Of a DNA stretch of 64,000 bases, positions 63,327-64,000 are shown in pieces (position 1 is the first letter of the stretch; every line of letters begins with the position of its first letter). The notes under the pieces were generated by a model that did no database searches, was not told the origin of the DNA, and was given only the letters and a program-made list of their open reading frames with translations. This DNA is from Eubacteriaceae bacterium Marseille-Q4139 (GTDB taxonomy: Bacteria; Bacillota; Clostridia; Lachnospirales; Lachnospiraceae). The stretch spans positions 1,378,365-1,442,364 of the forward strand of contig JAGTTQ010000001.1 of NCBI GenBank assembly GCA_018223415.1. The letters are read 5' to 3'. The position numbers and the translations under genes were made by a program.

Positions 63327-63379
63327 ATTCTATCATATTTTCCCAAATTGTCAACACGTTTTTTTATTTTAGTTTACAA
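63327..63379 (-). promoter_or_regulatory. bioY promoter overlapped by a BirA-like operator
   Basis: On the minus strand TTGTAAAC (63372-63379), a 16-base spacer and GTTGACAA (63348-63355) form the bipartite inverted repeat typical of BirA sites (TTGTNAAC-N15/16-GTTNACAA). The right half contains the -35 TTGACA (63349-63354), with TAGAAT as -10 (63327-63332) after 16 bases. Biotin-loaded BirA bound here would block transcription. Confidence 0.7.
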
Positions 63380-63461
63380 TCCGATTCTGCCCGATTTTCC
63401 ATCTTGCGAAAATACACGGATATAGTAAAATGAAATCAGAATATAATCGGGTGGTGACAGT

Positions 63462-64000
63462 ATGGAAATGGAACAGTTATCCATGTTTGACTATAAGGAA
63501 GCCGCGGCGCCGCTCGCCAGCCGCCTGCGGCCGGAAACCCTGGACACCTTCGTGGGCCAGAAGCATCTTCTCGGAAAGGGGAAAATCCTCCGCCAGCTCA
63601 TCGACCAGGACAACATCCCGTCCATGATCTTCTGGGGCCCGCCAGGCGTCGGGAAGACGACGCTCGCCAGCATCATCGCCAGGCGCACCAACGCGGATTT
63701 CATCAATTTCAGCGCCGTCACAAGCGGCATCAAGGAAATCAAAGAGGTCATGGCAAAGGCCGAGCTCAGCCGCCGGATGGGTGTGCGGACGCTGGTGTTC
63801 GTGGACGAGATCCACCGCTTCAACAAGGCCCAACAGGACGCCTTCCTTCCCTATGTGGAAAAGGGCAGCATCATCTTAATCGGCGCCACGACGGAAAACC
63901 CGTCCTTTGAGATCAACGCCGCTCTTCTCTCCCGCTGCCGCGTCTTCGTCCTCCAGGCTCTCGGAACCGACGATTTGACGGAGCTTTTAAACCATGCCTT
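63462..64000 (+). CDS. rarA: Replication-associated recombination protein A (partial, 5' part)
   Basis: The frame opens at ATG 63462 (GGGTGGTGACAGT before it) and runs to the window edge, 179 codons. It starts MEMEQLSMFDYKEAAAPLASRLRP, a sequence with a beta-clamp binding-like QLSMFD motif, and contains Walker A GPPGVGKTT, Walker B LVFVDEIHRFN and sensor 1 IGATTENPSFE, all characteristic of RarA/MgsA AAA+ proteins, which act at stalled replication forks. The C-terminal part is outside the window. Confidence 0.93.
   Translation, partial: MEMEQLSMFDYKEAAAPLASRLRPETLDTFVGQKHLLGKGKILRQLIDQDNIPSMIFWGPPGVGKTTLASIIARRTNADFINFSAVTSGIKEIKEVMAKAELSRRMGVRTLVFVDEIHRFNKAQQDAFLPYVEKGSIILIGATTENPSFEINAALLSRCRVFVLQALGTDDLTELLNHA

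Overview
The window looks like a chromosome segment from an anaerobic, gut-type member of the Clostridia, most likely Lachnospiraceae. It is moderately GC-rich and has strong GGAGG ribosome binding sites with many TTG and GTG starts. Its gene families (DUF4317, CD3324, TIGR04076, PucR-type regulators, a Gram-positive Pel cluster) point the same way. This placement is inferred from gene content only; no rRNA or tRNA gene was seen.

Layout. 0-3.4 kb (+): the 3' end of aroQ, a Nudix hydrolase, a DUF4317 gene and a MATE exporter. 3.5-4.4 kb (-): an AT-rich class I Fic toxin with its VbhA-like antitoxin. 4.4-6.5 kb (-): a YbiT-like ABC-F ATPase behind a leader with a terminator. 6.5-10.7 kb (-): a SorC-type regulator followed by dhaL, dhaK, an LsrF-like aldolase and a VOC protein. 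10.8-17.1 kb (-): a cold-shock gene with a hairpin leader and a peptide-type ABC transporter operon with a structured leader. 17.3-24.3 kb (-): a PucR regulator and a six-gene operon that reads as orotate breakdown (N-carbamoyl amino acid hydrolase, dihydroorotase, small membrane protein, Na+/solute symporter, PyrK, PyrD). 24.3-31 kb: malQ, a PucR/CdaR-like regulator, and an operon with a second dihydroorotase, a YjjG-like nucleotidase, a VOC protein, an MBL hydrolase and a zinc-ribbon protein, divergent from a thioesterase. 31-34 kb: a secreted cell-wall-binding protein, then two compact loci each encoding a peptide of 25-30 residues and a convergent antisense RNA, read here as type I toxin-antitoxin candidates. 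34-40.7 kb: Vat-like acetyltransferase, Ntn hydrolase, CD3324 protein, sigma-54, a flavin oxidoreductase operon and a divergent Crp-type regulator. 41-50.3 kb (-): remains of an adenosine deaminase gene, RhuM, intact adenosine deaminase, DUF2442, a DUF4160 fragment and a nucleoside ABC transporter operon. 50.4-62.7 kb (+): a nine-gene Pel-type exopolysaccharide operon ending in CotH, VTC, DUF4956 and DUF4832 genes. 62.7-64 kb: bioY (-) under a probable BirA operator, and the start of rarA (+).

How the parts work together. Two nucleobase or nucleoside scavenging systems stand out. One would import orotate and degrade it to aspartate, ammonia and CO2; the other would import nucleosides and deaminate adenosine. 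The most striking non-coding signals are an 11-C tract between the -35 and -10 of the pel promoter, which could make exopolysaccharide phase variable, and the two small toxin loci, in which both convergent RNAs start with the same leader sequence. Coordinates of CDSs use the start codon best supported by a ribosome binding site, so several are shorter than the longest open frame.
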